64,000 bases of DNA, taken from Ignavibacteriales bacterium (GTDB lineage: Bacteria; Bacteroidota; Ignavibacteria; UBA10030; SZUA-254). A program made the translations under genes and the position numbers. The notes under the pieces are model-generated. The model ran no database searches, was not told where the DNA came from, and saw only the letters and a program-made list of their open reading frames with translations. This document shows, piece by piece, positions 63,641-64,000 of this stretch (position 1 is its first letter; every line of letters starts with the position of its first letter). The stretch lies in NCBI GenBank assembly GCA_016214905.1, contig JACRMQ010000005.1, positions 62,001 through 126,000 of the forward strand, in the 5' to 3' direction.

Positions 63641-64000
63641 TTAACGCACACCGAACATCCCGATTGAGGCATGTGCGTATTCCACAATTGGTGTGAAATA
63701 TAAACCCAAAAGCAAAGTGGGTATTACTAAAAGAAGTAGTATGACAATTTCCATATTGGAAAATTGTAACGGTTGTGCGTTTGCTTGCGGATCGCGGAGG
63801 AACATATTTCGCAGCACACGCACATAGTAATATAACGACACAACACTATTAAGAACACCGACTATAGCCAGCCAAAACACTTTTGCGCTGATGAGAGCCG
63901 AAAAAAGATAAAGCTTGCCTATGAATCCGGCTGTTGGAGGTACACCTGTCAGCGACAATAAAAGTATTGTCATTGATACACCGATAAGCGGAGCGCGGAA
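63641..64000 (-). CDS. nuoN: NADH-quinone oxidoreductase subunit N, C-terminal part (5' end outside window)
   Basis: The frame is open to the right window edge, so the ATG at 63973 is internal (preceded by FRAPLIGVS). The C-terminal ~120 residues show SLTGVPPTAGFIGKLYLFSA and YYYVRVLRNMFLRD, the NuoN/antiporter-type signature, plus three hydrophobic helices. NuoN is a proton-pumping subunit of complex I and normally the last gene of the nuo operon; the terminator at 63584-63615 fits. Confidence 0.92.
   Translation of the reverse strand, partial: FRAPLIGVSMTILLLSLTGVPPTAGFIGKLYLFSALISAKVFWLAIVGVLNSVVSLYYYVRVLRNMFLRDPQANAQPLQFSNMEIVILLLLVIPTLLLGLYFTPIVEYAHASIGMFGVR

Noticed and set aside
63973-63973. 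ATG at 63973 as the nuoN start
   Set aside because: The open frame continues to the right edge with the expected NuoN residues; the start is outside the window.
1-64000. CRISPR arrays, tRNA or rRNA genes, and intact insertion sequences
   Set aside because: No spaced direct-repeat array, no tRNA-like cloverleaf, no rRNA segment and no transposase gene were found on reading the window.

Overview
The window looks like a chromosomal segment of a respiratory, facultatively anaerobic or micro-aerobic member of the FCB group, most probably an Ignavibacteria/Chlorobi-side lineage. Reasons seen in the sequence: two exported enzymes with Bacteroidota-type C-terminal sorting domains (NYPNP ... GVYYYRL pattern), an alternative complex III next to an A2-type aa3 oxidase, a fused CcoNO cbb3 oxidase, an ORF6N-domain gene, and several large multihaem cytochromes. 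The species-level assignment is inference; no rRNA or tRNA gene was found.

Layout. 1-5.5 kb: end of a PAS-rich hybrid histidine kinase, a MITE-like palindromic element, an exported esterase, and haem O synthase. 5.7-19.5 kb (all minus strand, nearly gapless): one long respiratory operon, read actA - small protein - actB - actC - actDE fusion - actF - cytochrome c - SCO1 - coxA - coxC - coxD - coxB - membrane/cytochrome c fusion, with ctaB beyond a repeat. It encodes quinol-to-oxygen electron transfer without a bc1 complex. 19.8-28.1 kb (minus): ccoI - ccoS - ccoNO - ccoQ - ccoP - ccoG - ccoH - UreH/TauE-like protein, a complete high-affinity cbb3 oxidase set with its copper and assembly factors.

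28.6-35.8 kb (plus): a HybA/HybB/13-haem cytochrome membrane complex followed by a histidine kinase with periplasmic haem-binding motifs and a zinc-ribbon insertion in its ATPase domain, then two response regulators each fused to a GcvH-like (lipoyl-type) domain in which the lipoyl lysine is replaced by serine. This redox complex plus dedicated signalling cassette is the least conventional system in the window. 36.2-40.8 kb: pyruvate:ferredoxin oxidoreductase and a dihydroorotate-dehydrogenase-like flavoprotein. 40.9-45.6 kb: an Fe-S type Rrf2 regulator, a NapH/CcoG-like membrane ferredoxin, a dicluster ferredoxin, a methyltransferase and an octahaem HAO-family cytochrome, with a repeated 19-bp motif in front of the first two; this reads as a nitrogen-oxide/nitrosative stress module.

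46-50.4 kb (minus): phosphate butyryltransferase, butyrate kinase and an NfnAB/SudAB-type ferredoxin-NADP transhydrogenase, which together with PFOR imply fermentative acid formation and ferredoxin/NADPH balancing. 50.5-59.9 kb (minus): hemerythrin-like protein, M1 peptidase with sorting domain, LeuCD-type dehydratase, a small membrane protein, CaiB/BaiF CoA-transferase, HMG-CoA-lyase-family protein and an isocitrate/isopropylmalate dehydrogenase. Between CoA-transferase and lyase sits a frameshifted ORF6N gene bracketed by two diverged copies of the lyase 3' end. 60-63.5 kb (minus): a 9-haem lipoprotein cytochrome, a 12-haem cytochrome and an outer-membrane barrel, possibly an envelope electron conduit. 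The window ends inside nuoN of complex I.

Most of the window is energy metabolism: electrons from ferredoxin, NADH and quinol are routed to two oxygen reductases, to periplasmic multihaem cytochromes and perhaps across the outer membrane.
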